DNA of 64,000 bases from Psococerastis gibbosa (taxonomy: Eukaryota; Arthropoda; Insecta; Psocodea; Psocidae): assembly GCA_963971405.1 (NCBI GenBank), contig OZ020489.1:6324001-6388000 (forward strand). The letters run 5' to 3'. The notes under the pieces are model-generated. The model saw only the letters and a list, made by a program, of their open reading frames with translations. It searched no databases and was not told the origin of the DNA. Position numbers and translations under genes: made by a program. This document shows positions 45,801 to 55,195 of this stretch, one piece after another. Each line of letters starts with the position of its first letter. Within the stretch, counting starts at the first letter, position 1.

Positions 45801-48800
45801 GCCATAACAGCTTCAGAGTGATGTCGTCACTTTAAAACTCAGCTCAGAGCTCAGTTCTTTCTTCACATGTCTGCCAGAATTTTAGGCTTTCAAGGCCAGA
45901 GTCAGATGATGAGGCAGTAGAATCCCTCCACTGGGTTGTTTCAGCAACTGAGCAAATGCCATTATTTATTTAATTGCTCATACATGATTGCATGTCAAAT
46001 TGTCAATGGTTAATTTTTCTTAATTGTCATTTGTTACAGGAGGAATGGCATATGGAGCCAGCCTAGTTCTTTCATTCGTTACCTGTTTTATATCCTTCTA
46101 GCAGCTGTCTTGTCCTTCCTCGTCGGGGCCATCTTCTGGGACGTTCCAGGCTCCGACCCCCAACTCTTTCTAGGTATGCCAAAATCAAAAGAAAAAATTT
46201 GAACATTGGGCCCGGTATAGTATTCTTTAGATCTCTCTTTATGGGTCCCAAATCTCGTCGGCTAACTAATAATTAGAGAGAGATTACAAGCTAGGCATTT
46301 ATTTACATATAAAAAATAATAACAACATTACACCCTATAGGCACCGTTAAAATTTAAAGTTTTGTATCAAGATCAAGCCACAAATTCAGGTTCATTATTT
46401 TCGCAAACGAAATGGCTGACGCTTTGGTTATAGAAGGTGCTGAGAAGATATAAACCAACAAACCCCTCTCACTGCGTGACTTGATGATTGTATTTACTTG
46501 TATTACGTCTAAGGAACACGGTCATGTTGTATTGGTTATATTTTTTTTCGAAAGAACTGGTACGAGTGAACCCGTACATGCTTTCCTATTAATAAATTAG
46601 GATAGGTACTGTGATAGCATGGTAAATAGTTGTTTCGACTTTCCCTATCCTATCATATCCCTTTCCTTATACTAACCGTTAGTAACAAGTATAAATATAG
46701 GAAAGCAATAAATAAGTAAATATGTTACTCTATTGCAGAGGACCGTCTGGGCTTCCACTATACGATGTTTTGTGTGGCTATGTGGCCACTCCTTCTGCTG
46801 TCCGGTATGGGCTGCGTGCTGCGCGAGAGGAAATACGTCGTAGGCCAGGTACGGCAAGGACTTTACTCTCCTGCCGTCTACGTTATTACCTCGGTACGTT
46901 ATTTCTATCTATATCTATAACTCTATCTATGAGGAATATTCCCGGGCATCTGTGCCTAACTTACATTACTCATAATCACTATTAGGCCAGGCATTGAATC
47001 GAACGAAACAATTTGTTTATTCCAATACTTCTTTAAGCGTATATTAATAAAATCGAACAAACTTTGCGATCCGTTCCTTTTAATGTCAGGTCCTACGAAA
47101 GATAATTAAATACAATAGATGACGCCCAACCATAAGCTAAGAAATTTCAAAGGAAATGGCAAAGGTTATCAGGGGCCCGAACTTATAGGGTGTCTCCAGT
47201 CTGCTAGTATGCTAGTATGCTCCTCTACAGTTGGATACGTGACATGTGGCCTTCAATAACACCAATTGGCCCCAGTTCTTGAACTCCTTCCTCGGGACAA
47301 CCACAACCAATAGTTTTTTGTACCAGTCATTTTCAATAATTGTGGTCAATGTGTCTGTGTCCGAAAGAGGTACATATCATGTGTTAAAATTCTCAGAAAA
47401 ATGTCTTCTGTTTGTCCTGGCATTTTGTACAGTTGTTGTACATGTTTAAACTTCGTTCGTCTCTTAACACGGCAATGGCAAAATACATAAGTAGCATATA
47501 TGCGACGATAATAGCCAAAGCCGAGAGGCTTCACTTCCGATGATTCATGATGATTCTGTACTTTTATTAATTAGGTCTATGCCCTTGACAGACTTCTGTC
47601 TGTCCCTTTGGTGATCGCAAGCAGGCTCAGCTCACGAGGCTCGAAGTAGACCATACCATTTAATTTAGAGACAGAAAGCTGCCTCCAGAACTCGGGGTGT
47701 AGGATGCAAGATAATAGATCTTCAGGACTTTGGTTAGTCCGTCTTTTTCTAGGTCGATCGGGTTGTGTTTCCGCTCGGTACCGCTCACCAGACTGCCAAC
47801 ATCTACCAAAACCTCATTTATCTATCTCTTTATTGTTCTCAGGTGCTAAGCAGCTTGCCTGGGTCATTACTAATGTGGTTTTCGTACCTGATTCCGTCAC
47901 TGATTATGTCCGGACTGCACTTCCATGGGTCCAACACCGAAAGTACTGTCACCTTCTACCAGTACATGGGCCTTTCGCTCATCTATCTGCATTCGCTCCA
48001 ACTTCTCGCTCTCGCCTTGGGCTGGCTGTTTAGACGGACGCATCTCAGTGTCTTCTTCCTTGCGCTTATTGTTCTCTACTTCTCATGTTTCTCAGGTAAG
48101 CTTAGTGGCAAATCGAACACCTTACATTATTTCTTTCACATTTTATTCACTGCATTAAAAATATGTGATTATTAGAACTTTTCCGACGCATTAAGAATAG
48201 AAGTGGGGGTGGTTGGTACTCCCCACTTCTTCTATTAATTTGTCGCTGCCGAACCCAGTACCTCCCAGTTTCTACAGTCGTCTTAATGATAGTAATCATA
48301 GGCTCCTCTGTATTCATTATTGCTATTGTTTAGGGACAAAATGGCGGGCTATAGAGTTGACCATGTAAACCTTTCTCTTAAGAGTATACAGCCCGTAGGA
48401 AATTGGCAACCCGAAATTTATTCCTTTTTATTTTTTACTTAATTAACTAAGCATGTTATTAAAGATTTGGCTCATCAAAGTTGTAGAAGACTACTTCATG
48501 CATCATATTATAAGATATTTTTAATTTTCGAAATTGTAGTTTTTTCATAAACATGCAGATATTTTATAAACAATAACTTTTCACGTAAAAACGATTTTAT
48601 AAAAAAACTACAATTTCGAAAACTAAAAATACCTTATTATATGATGCATGAAGTAGTCTTCTACAACTTTGATGGAATATTTCCAAAGCGGATTGGGTCC
48701 TTTTTCAAACTCAGCTGGCGGCAGAACCACTTTCGTCTGCATGCTCATATAAGGACTTTATACAGGGTGTGGGAAGGGCCTGCGAACAGGCCATACCTAA

Positions 48801-51800
48801 ACTTAAACCTTTAAAAAATAACCGCACAGGTGCAGTCTGGTGGACGACTGAATGTGAGGAGGCGCTAGTGGGACGTAAGCGTGCTGCAGCAGCCTATAAA
48901 CATTTACCTAATGAACAAAATTACGAACGGTATTTGGCGAATCACAGCAACTTCAGGGAAATTATTGCCAAAGCCAAAAAGTCGCATTGGGTCCAGTTTT
49001 GTGGGAAGTTGAATCGTTCTACCCCTATCCGGGATATATGGACAAAAATAAGAAAATTAAAAAATGCTAATGTCAATAGTGCGTCTTGTAACGCAGAGAC
49101 CGGAGAATGGGTTGAGGATGCTCTTAATAACTACGCCCCACCTTTTGTACCCACCAGAATTATAATGATTCCACAAAAAAGTGACTTACTGCCCGGCTCG
49201 GACCATCTTTTAATGCAACCTTTCACTTTAAATGAATTAGATATTGCTATGTGTCAAAACAACAATACAGCGCCTGGGATAGATAATGTCACCTATCCCA
49301 TTTTATCAAATCTAAATTCAGCATATAAAAATAATTTATTGCAACTGTTCAATTCATTTTGGCAGAGTGGCAATTTCCCTGGAGAATGGTCTAAAATAAC
49401 CCTCGTGCCGATTTTAAAGCCCGGTAAAATGAAAGGTATCTGGGACTCCTATCGTCTTATCTCCTTGTCTTCTTGTTTGTTAAAAACCATGGAGCGCATG
49501 ATCAAACCGAGAATAGAATGGTGGGTAGAGAGTAATAAGCTACTATCTCCAACTCAATGTGGCTTCAGAACCGATTGATCAGTGACAGATTGCCAAGCAC
49601 AGCTAGTGTGCAGCATTCATCGAGCCCTTGCAAACAAAGGGATTGTTTTGGCGCTATTCCTCGACTTTACTAGAGCCTATGACTGGGTGCAGTTAGACCT
49701 ACTGGCCGAAAGGTTGGCTTCTATGAAATTTCCGAACAGGTTCATTAACAATATCACTACCCTATATTCTCAACGAGAGGTCTCACTCCGATTGAATAAA
49801 TTAAGTGAGCCGAGAACTGTCAACCAAGGGTTGCCCCAAGGCGGAATTTTGAGTCCAGTCCTATATTCTTTGTTTGTGTCTGACATTGACACTATTGTAC
49901 CCGCTGGCGTGCGAATATTGCAATATGCTGATGACGTGGTGGCGTTCTGTGAATGCTCGACCATGGCGGAGGGAGTTGCTAAACTTGATGGTTTTGTTAA
50001 ACAATTGTTATTGTGGTGTCGCAGTAAGGGTTTGGAATTGTCATTCACAAAATCACACATAGTGCCCTTCACCCGGAAACGCAACTTACAAAATATATCA
50101 TTTCTAACTCTAGGTGGTGTGGACTTCACTCTTAAATTTGAATTCAAATTTCTCGGTTTGTGGCTTGACAAAACCCTTACTTGGAAAACTCACATAGATC
50201 TCATTCTAAACAAGTCGGCAATTTATATAAATATACTGCGGGCTATAGCAGCAAGCAAGTGGGGGGCCGACCCCAGTACCTGTTTGCTTTTTTATCGAGC
50301 AACGGTTAGGGCTATCATTGATTTTGGTTCTATTTTTTATGGACAGGGTTCCAACGTGCACTTAATCAAAATCACTAGACTGCAGAATAAGTGCTTACGC
50401 CTGTGTCTGGGAATGTTGAAATCTACTCCCATTGATGTTCTATGTGCTGAGGCTGGTGAATTGCCTATTACCTATCGAAGACAGTTATTGTCAGACCGAT
50501 TCATTTTGCGACTCAAATCGCAAGATAGCAGCGCTCTTCCGGGTATAGCTAAACTATCAGCAGAGGTTTTAACATCGCAGCGGTGGGATCATCAACGATC
50601 ACCTCCTATTGTAGATAGTTTCATTGCCGACTATTGCAACTTATCTTCTTTACAGGTGTCTAACACCCCTTAGCAGTTCATAATACCATATAATGTTACT
50701 ATCGCCCCTTTCACCTTTACAAAATTTGAAGGACATAACAATACTCAGTCAGATATGGAAGTTAATAAAGTATTTTTGGATTACGTAAGCAATAAATGGT
50801 TGTCCAGGGTTAAAATCTTCACTGACGGCTCCAAACAGCACGGGGGTGTGGGATGTGCCTATCTGGATGCAACACACAAAGTGTCACAATGTTTTAATTT
50901 GCCTCACCTCTGTAGCAGTTTCTTCGCGGAATTATCAGGAATTCTTTTGGCTCTACAATACATTAGTGAAAATCTTGATGCCATGGTTACGGGGGTTGTA
51001 ATTTTTACCGACTCCTTAAGCTCCCTTCAATTGCTAGCTAAACAACACCCTTCCAAAGCGGGTAATATCACGGTTGCCAGCATTCTAAAATTAGTTAATT
51101 TCATACAAGAGCAAATAAATATTCATTTCGTATGGGTCAAGGGGCATGCGGGGATTAAATTTAATGATGAAGTGGATGCCCTTGCGAAACAAGGGGCTAT
51201 CAGTGGACAGCGAATACAAGTACAAGTACCAAGGCAGGAGTACTTGCCCCATTTACAGATTTTTTACGTCCAGTAGTGGCATCTGGATTTTAAAACATCA
51301 GGGAAAGGGCAGTTTTACAAGGCCTTTCAAATATACCCCCCTCGGAAGCCATGGTTTTTGAAACTAATAGACACCCCCAGGTCCATGTCAACCACTATTT
51401 GCCGGCTCAGGTCCAACCACGGACTAAGCCCGAGTTATCTTTACCAACCATTACGGCTAAGTTCAAACCCCTCATGCACTCACTGCGGAGGGGATTACGG
51501 CGACTTCCAACACTTAATTTTGGAGTGCCCCAATTTTGCCACCCATCGAGAAATTTTTTTTGACAGTTTAATACCACTTATTTCATCACCTTTCAATTAT
51601 CAACAGATTTTAAGCAGTTATGAGTTATTCCATTTACTCCACAATTTCATACAAACTTGTTCCATATCCGTCTAGCCAAATCTTTAATAACATGCTTAGT
51701 TAATTAAATAAAAAGTAATAAGTTTCGGGTTGCTGTACACTCTTAAGCCTAACTATTATGTTTGTTCAATTAGGACATCCTATCCACGCGGGTGACGTGG

Positions 51801-53037
51801 CAGGAGGGGCGGGGCGTGCCCTTCGAGTAACCTCACCCACTTGGTGGCTCACGTCCGCCATCTTGCAGCGGGAAATGGACAAGGACGCGTTTCGTAACCA
51901 GAACCACGTCTGCAAAAATAAACAGGTGAGCCAATCCCTGAAATAACTCGAAACACAGCCAGACTCCTGAGAAGAAGCTGTGTTAGCGCAAGCCGTTGAG
52001 TTGTTTGTTTAGGGTTGACAGGGACCATTTAAGTTTGTGGTGATATATATTTTTTTTTAAGTTAATCGCTTACAAACCATTTAATGAATGTATCATCCGA
52101 TAAACCTCTTCAGTCGCCCAACTTAGTAGCTTAATAGTACGCATGGTGTGTAGAGACTCGCAGTAGTACAAGCACGCTACTATCATGCCAACGAAGTCGC
52201 TAATTTAGGGCAATGGACCACTTTCGTATAAGTAAGGGCTTACAAGACGCTGCAGCAGTATTGCAATACCAACCCAACCGGGTTCATTTAGGAGCAAATC
52301 AGAGTACCTGGACTATGCGTTTTGTAAGATTTTCATAGGAAATATCAATGGTAGAGCCGTCATAAATAACCGCTAAATTTTCAGAAATGCTCCTTTACAT
52401 TTTGATATGTGACATGTGGCCTTCTCTAACGCCAATTGGCCACAGTTCTTGGACTCCTTCCTTGGGACGACCACATCAAAAATTGTCGCCAAACTGTGTT
52501 AGAAAGTATCATGTATCAACATGCTCAGAAAAATTTCTTTTTTCTTGTTAGAGCTCTATGATTATCATGATATATTTGAGGACATGTAGAGTAGTGGTAT
52601 GGACTCTGACTTTCACCTGAATGATTGTTGGTGCGAGTCCCGCACTACCTACATTTTCTGGCCATGCTTCGAAGGGAAAGTAAAGCAGGCGGTTCCCTTC
52701 CTAGTTGAACTCCTCTAGGTTGGCTTATTAATAGAACAAAAAGTTATTTATTTATTTATTTATTTATTAGGCTTAAATGCGTTTCTTTTTGCAGAGGCAA
52801 CGACCAGAGATAATCGTGCAAGTAGCTTGTCCGAAACCAAATGGGACGGCCGAGCTGAGCTACTTGGACATGGGGCAAGGCCCGATGCGGTTGTTGCCGA
52901 CACACACGCAAGAAGCGCTGCTAGTTCTTTGTCTTATGTGGCTGTTCTCGTTCATCCTTCTGCTCATCTGCTTCTTCATAGCTACCAGGTACCGCGCTCC
53001 TTCTATTAAACCTCAGCGTTCCACGAATAAACCCTGA
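33709..53037 (+). CDS. ABCG8-like ABC half-transporter, 14 exons, 856 residues
   Basis: Exons: 33709-33884, 39312-39444, 40244-40449, 40908-41079, 41584-41754, 42930-43112, 43570-43789, 44261-44449, 45363-45546, 46040-46173, 46739-46893, 47843-48095, 51774-51925, 52795-53037. All junctions are GT-AG, every phase agrees, and the total is 2571 bases. ABCG architecture: an N-terminal extension rich in S, R, P (about 1-229, containing EDLHAWSIYR and LDIRYLNANQ), NBD (about 230-500), proline-rich linker, then six membrane segments (TM1 about 559-578 in exon 10; TM6 about 817-840 in exon 14). In vertebrates ABCG8 pairs with ABCG5 for sterol export. Here the NBD is degenerate: THAREGS (264-270) in place of Walker A, LSGVT signature, Walker B ILLLDQ with Gln393 for Glu, and SLQPP with Gln432 where the H-loop His belongs. 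An AG acceptor sits 5 bases before the ATG, so a 5' non-coding exon is likely. AATAAA at 53468. Confidence 0.9.
33995..34638. mobile_element. hAT-like non-autonomous element in intron 1
   Basis: Termini TAGAGGTGGGGCGTGAC / GTAACGGCCCACCTCTA, with CTGTGG repeats in both flanks (offset by two bases). The interior is filled with degenerate CAGTGACT / AGTCACTG motifs. It has the same TAGAGGTG tip as 36804-37192. Confidence 0.7.
34750..34882. repeat. Short inverted-repeat element in intron 1
   Basis: GCGAAGGCATCCTAGTCCCT and its complement AGGGATCAGGATGCCTTCGC form a hairpin of about 50-bp arms, followed by an AT-rich tract. Probably a small MITE. Confidence 0.6.
36804..37192. mobile_element. hAT-type MITE with exact 8-bp duplication in intron 1
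   Basis: 389 bp, tips TAGAGGTGGGTCGTTCC / GGAATGGCACACCTCTA, flanked by CTATTTTC at 36796-36803 and 37193-37200. The tip and duplication length are those of hAT transposons. No ORF. Confidence 0.85.
37278..37624. mobile_element. hAT-like MITE with exact 8-bp duplication in intron 1
   Basis: Begins CAGTGCCGGGTTTGGC and ends near AAGCCCTGCAGTCTG, flanked by CATTATTG (37270-37277 and 37625-37632). The right terminus carries a few extra bases. The G/C-rich ends enclose an AT-rich core. Confidence 0.7.
37675..38389 (+). pseudogene. LINE reverse transcriptase C-terminal half
   Basis: The first part reads KLLGFTMIDSKLSWEDH and, after a frame change near 37800, continues LLMAYHGLFHTHINYGILAW, KKRAIRIV and HSYNTRSAKGF to a stop at 38389. 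These are the thumb and C-terminal motifs of CR1/L2/jockey-type LINEs. It lies in intron 1 of the ABCG8-like gene in the same orientation, 5'-truncated and frameshifted. Confidence 0.8.
39759..40060 (-). repeat. T39 tract plus SINE-like family B
   Basis: A run of 39 T (39759-39797) is followed by family B blocks (AAGTATCCGATTGACCTC, GACACGTCTCCGATCGC, GTAAAGACTCGC), interrupted by an insertion around 39870-39960. The T run is the A tail of a minus-strand SINE. It lies in intron 2. Confidence 0.65.
41419..41544. mobile_element. 126-bp MITE in intron 4
   Basis: Termini CTACCAGACCACACGATA and TATCGTGGTCGGGTAG, arms extending through GGAACACT / AGTGTTCCAAATG. It ends 39 bp before exon 5, so it touches the region where the branch point lies. 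Half of a related element occurs at 29508-29570. Confidence 0.7.
42045..42330 (-). pseudogene. RTE-like LINE C-terminal remnant in intron 5
   Basis: The minus strand encodes RRRLQWFGHVKRMD and, after a stop, RRRGRPR, the ending of RTE-type LINE proteins. Antisense to the host gene. Confidence 0.6.
43136..43170 (+). pseudogene. Partial copy of exon 6 in intron 6
   Basis: GTAAGCAACGAAAGGTGC and on to TGGGATGTGGACCTGA repeat exon 6 bases 42999-43033 with about two changes, 137 bp downstream of the original. No splice signals; non-functional. Confidence 0.75.
43835..43999 (+). pseudogene. Partial duplication of exon 7 with its donor site
   Basis: Repeats the 3' part of exon 7 and the start of intron 7 (43663-43820), offset 172 bp: GCCATCCACCT, GACCAGCCTAC, AAGGGCATGGATAT, CCTTCTTCCTCAT and a retained GGTAGGTT donor. 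This segment encodes the Walker B region. A one-base loss and in-frame TGA/TAG break it, and no acceptor is seen, so it should not be used. Confidence 0.85.
44565..44877 (-). repeat. Dispersed repeat family A, long copy, in intron 8
   Basis: Complement of the family seen at 24186-24490, ending in CCACTATAATCAGGAGGTCC and GGGTGCCTCAAGTTAAC. About 310 bp. Confidence 0.75.
45655..45840 (-). pseudogene. Probable RTE-like LINE C-terminal remnant in intron 9
   Basis: The minus strand encodes a decayed WACPKAKRDSS segment followed by GIRRRGRSRMTLPRK, resembling the arginine-rich end of RTE LINE proteins. Weak by itself; supported by similar remnants at 22640, 27190 and 42045. Confidence 0.4.
47235..47410 (+). 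repeat. Dispersed repeat family C in intron 11
   Basis: GTGACATGTGGCCTTCAATAA, CCAATTGGCC, CTTGAACTCCTTCC, GTACATATCATGTG. Best preserved of four copies (others 9640, 52395, 54340). Confidence 0.65.
48382..51742. mobile_element. TTAA-flanked foldback element split by a LINE insertion, intron 12
   Basis: The left arm (48382-48552) is continuous. The right arm is in two pieces, 48596-48674 and 51674-51742, separated by about 3.0 kb of LINE sequence. Outer ends GAGTATACAGC / GCTGTACACTC abut TTAA on both sides (48378-48381 and 51743-51746), the target of piggyBac-type transposition. Without the LINE the foldback is about 362 bp. A decayed relative lies at 55040-55195. Confidence 0.8.
48675..51673 (+). 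pseudogene. LINE ORF2-like remnant: RT, RNase H, zinc knuckle
   Basis: One frame runs from 48673 to 51675 (about 1000 codons) interrupted only by TGA 49579, TAG 50671 and TAG 51274. It starts in the linker before the RT (KADWVLFQTQ), so the endonuclease is missing. RT motifs: APGIDNVTY, FLDFTRAYDWV (motif A), GLPQGGILSP (motif B), ILQYADDVV (motif C, YADD). RNase H: IFTDGSK, FFAELSG, FTDSLSSLQ, WVKGHAGIKFNDEVDALAK. C-terminus: a CTHCGGDYGDFQHLILECP zinc-knuckle-like motif. RNase H downstream of the RT points to the I/R1/LOA side of the non-LTR elements. There is no 3' UTR or A tail before the foldback resumes, and no target duplication. Inactive. Confidence 0.9.
52050..52200 (-). repeat. SINE-like family B in intron 13
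   Basis: T-rich start, GTTAATCGCTTACAAACC, AATGAATGTATC, CTCTTCAGTCGCCC, GTGTAGAGACTCGCAG. Minus orientation. Confidence 0.65.
52395..52550 (+). repeat. Dispersed repeat family C in intron 13
   Basis: GTGACATGTGGCCTTC, GCCAATTGGCCACAGTTC, GGACTCCTTCC, TATCATGTATCAACATG. Same class as 47235-47410. Confidence 0.6.
52586..52770 (+). repeat. tRNA-Glu-like SINE, family D, best copy
   Basis: GAGTAGTGGTATGG (A box, about 52589), CTTTCAC (52610-52616, the tRNA-Glu(TTC) anticodon loop), GGTGCGAGTCC (B box, 52630-52640), a tRNA-unrelated body and a (TTTA)n tail that ends 24 bp before exon 14. A tRNA-derived Pol III SINE. Confidence 0.8.
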
Positions 53038-54339
53038 ACTTATTATAGTTCAAGAATTTGCTTCCAAAGATATGGATTAGCGATGACTTAGTTCCGGATA
53101 CACAAATAAGAGGCTCTGCTTCCCCTGTCTGATTTGGCTGTTCATTTACATACTCTTGAACTCCTTTTGAACTTGCACACTACCAAGTTCGCTGCAGTTT
53201 TGGGCACTCCTTGTCTTGTTTTTACTATAATTCTGGTAGATACTGTACATAATGATATATTGTAGGGAAGCACATCCTGACTCCAAGGGAACTTTGTTTT
53301 GTTTTCTTACAGCGATAAGGGCATAAGAACGTGTTCTTGTAAGACCCACCTGACATTGTGATGTCAACTTACAATACGTTCTTTCGTTCTTTTGCTCTCA
53401 TCAGTATAAGAAGTTATACGTTGTTTCTTTGGGGTCAGGTCAGGTCCTACAATGTTTCAGTGGAATTAATAAAAGAAGAATTTAACCAAAAACCTATATA
53501 ATTTTCACATGATCCACTCCCTAAGTAGGCACGGGTGTGAAGTTTTTTTTTTATGAATTACAGTATTTGAAACAAGAGCCCTCCACTCAATTAGTATATC
53601 CTCCAAGTGTGTGCAGTGGAGGCAATTTGAACAAAAATCTCTTCCCAAATTCAAATAATCCGTATATTGTCAATTGCATAAGCTCAGTGTAAATAATCAT
53701 GGTTTCTATTGTTGATATGTTTATTTGTAAAATAGGCTAGTGATTTGGCCACGTGGCCTACGACTAGTATTTAGTATTTTATTGTATAGTGACGTCACAG
53801 AAAGAATAGGCTATTTTAAAGACGTTTAAACTTGTTTGATAATACTCTGCTATCTACACATTGTGTATAATATATTTTACAATTTTTCCTAATTTATGTT
53901 CTAATTTTTTAATTATGAAAATGATATTTTGAATGAGTGACATAAAAAACAACACAAAGTGTTGGATTTAGCATCAAACCATGGATAACCAAAGCTTACG
54001 TCTGAACTAATGTTTAATGCGCTTGTTGAGCGGTTGAGGTGAACTGTTTTGTTTTGTTGGGATAAATTTGCAATGCAAATACTATTGAGGGTCACCGCTG
54101 CATGTGACCTACATTGTTGGCGAGTCAACATAGAGCCAATTGTAATGCGCGTGGACTAAATGAGGCTATTATTAAGTGTTGGTCACCAAAAAAAAACAAA
54201 AAAAAAACGTATTTACTGAAGAGGAAATCGGAGTACCCCACTACTCGTTTTTGTAATAAGTTGATTTTCACGGGATATATCGGTCGTTGAGCCGGCAAAA
54301 CGATTCATTAAATTATCAGAAATCCTCCTGTACATTTCA
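53038..54339. other. 3' flank of the ABCG8-like gene, no further gene seen
   Basis: Starts with the 3' UTR; a polyadenylation signal AATAAA is at 53468-53473. A short family A fragment (TTGCACACTACCAAGTTCGC) occurs near 53173. The remainder is AT-rich without coding signal. Confidence 0.5.
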
Positions 54340-54368
54340 ATATTTGACATGTGGCCTTCATTAACACA

Positions 54369-54525
54369 AATTGCCATTTTTTTTGTTATTTTTTGGTTCA
54401 AAGGTTAATCGCATACAAAAAATTTAATGGATGTATCTGATTGATCTGTAGGTTAATACCCGTGTTGAGCTATGACTCGTCTCCGTACACACTGTGTGTA
54501 GAGACACGCACAAGTACAAGCACGC
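54369..54525 (-). repeat. SINE-like family B joined to mitochondrial DNA
   Basis: T-rich stretch (A tail on the minus strand), GGTTAATCGCATACAAA, AATGGATGTATCTGATTG, GACTCGTCTCCG, AGAGACACGCACAAG. Its 5' end (minus strand) is joined directly at 54525/54526 to the ATP6 segment. Confidence 0.7.
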
Positions 54526-54786
54526 GAATTTAAAACCTTAATTGGTGAAAATATATTAAATACAGGAAACACCATTATATTTATTTCTTTATTTTCATTA
54601 ATTCTATTTAATAACGTTTTAGGGTTATTGCCTTATATCTTTACTAGCACCAGCCACATATCAATAACGTTAGCTCTTTCTTTACCCTTACGAATCGCAT
54701 TCATATTATTTGGTTGAATTAATTTCAGCCAACACATATTCAGTCATCTCATCCCTCAGGGGACCCCTGCGGTCTTAATACCTTTT
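54526..54786 (+). pseudogene. NUMT: nuclear copy of part of mitochondrial ATP6
   Basis: 261 bases read as an internal part of ATP synthase subunit 6 with the invertebrate mitochondrial code: [39 protein letters not shown] and HLIPQGTPAVLMPF are recognisable family segments. The codon for W in LFGW is TGA, a stop in the nuclear code, and ATA codons fall where Met is usual. The reading frame is intact under the mitochondrial code, so the transfer is fairly recent. It lacks both ends of the gene and cannot function in the nucleus. Confidence 0.92.
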
Positions 54787-55039
54787 ACCTTGCCACCGAG
54801 CCGATTCTTGAACTCCTCCCTCTGTAATGCCATACCAATCGTTTTTTGTGCCAATCAGGTGTCATAGTTGTGGCCAATCTGTGTTAGAAAGAGGTGCATA
54901 TCATGTATGTAAAAATTTCTTGTTTGTCGTGATATTTTTTACAACTCTACAATATTGATATTTCATGATATTTTTACACTTGAAAATGACACCAGGAAAT
55001 GACACGTTTAATTTACTACACAAATCGTACAAAATTTAA

Positions 55040-55195
55040 CCTGCCACAGTTGTTGATGACTACTTTATGCAACATATTGTAAGGAATGGAATCTCTAATT
55101 AAATCACATTACATTTTAGTTAAAACGATTTAATGAAAACTATTAAAAATACCTAATAACCCTATGCTGCATATGAAATAGCCATTCATAACAGC
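55040..55195. repeat. Decayed relative of the 48.4-kb foldback
   Basis: GTTGTTGATGACTACTTTATGC on the left and CTATGCTGCATATGAAATAG on the right, with AAAACGATTTAATG in the middle, correspond to the inner arms and loop of the foldback at 48473-48674. Much diverged. Confidence 0.5.

Larger units (their letters stand above)
54340..54940 (+). repeat. Family C repeat split by a SINE plus mitochondrial insertion
   Basis: The left part (to 54366) ends AAATTGCCA; the right part (from about 54787) resumes ACCTTGCCACCGAGCC and continues TTCTTGAACTCCTCCC and GTGCATATCATGTATG. TTGCCA is present on both sides, consistent with a 6-bp target duplication around the inserted 420 bp. Confidence 0.65.

Noticed and set aside
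48769-49578. Four separate genes at 48769-49578, 49582-50673, 50755-51276 and 51358-51675
   Set aside because: All four are in the same frame and form one LINE protein interrupted by three stop codons.
54526-54786. A nuclear gene for ATP synthase subunit 6
   Set aside because: It needs the mitochondrial code (TGA as Trp), lacks both ends and has no promoter or targeting sequence, so it is a NUMT.
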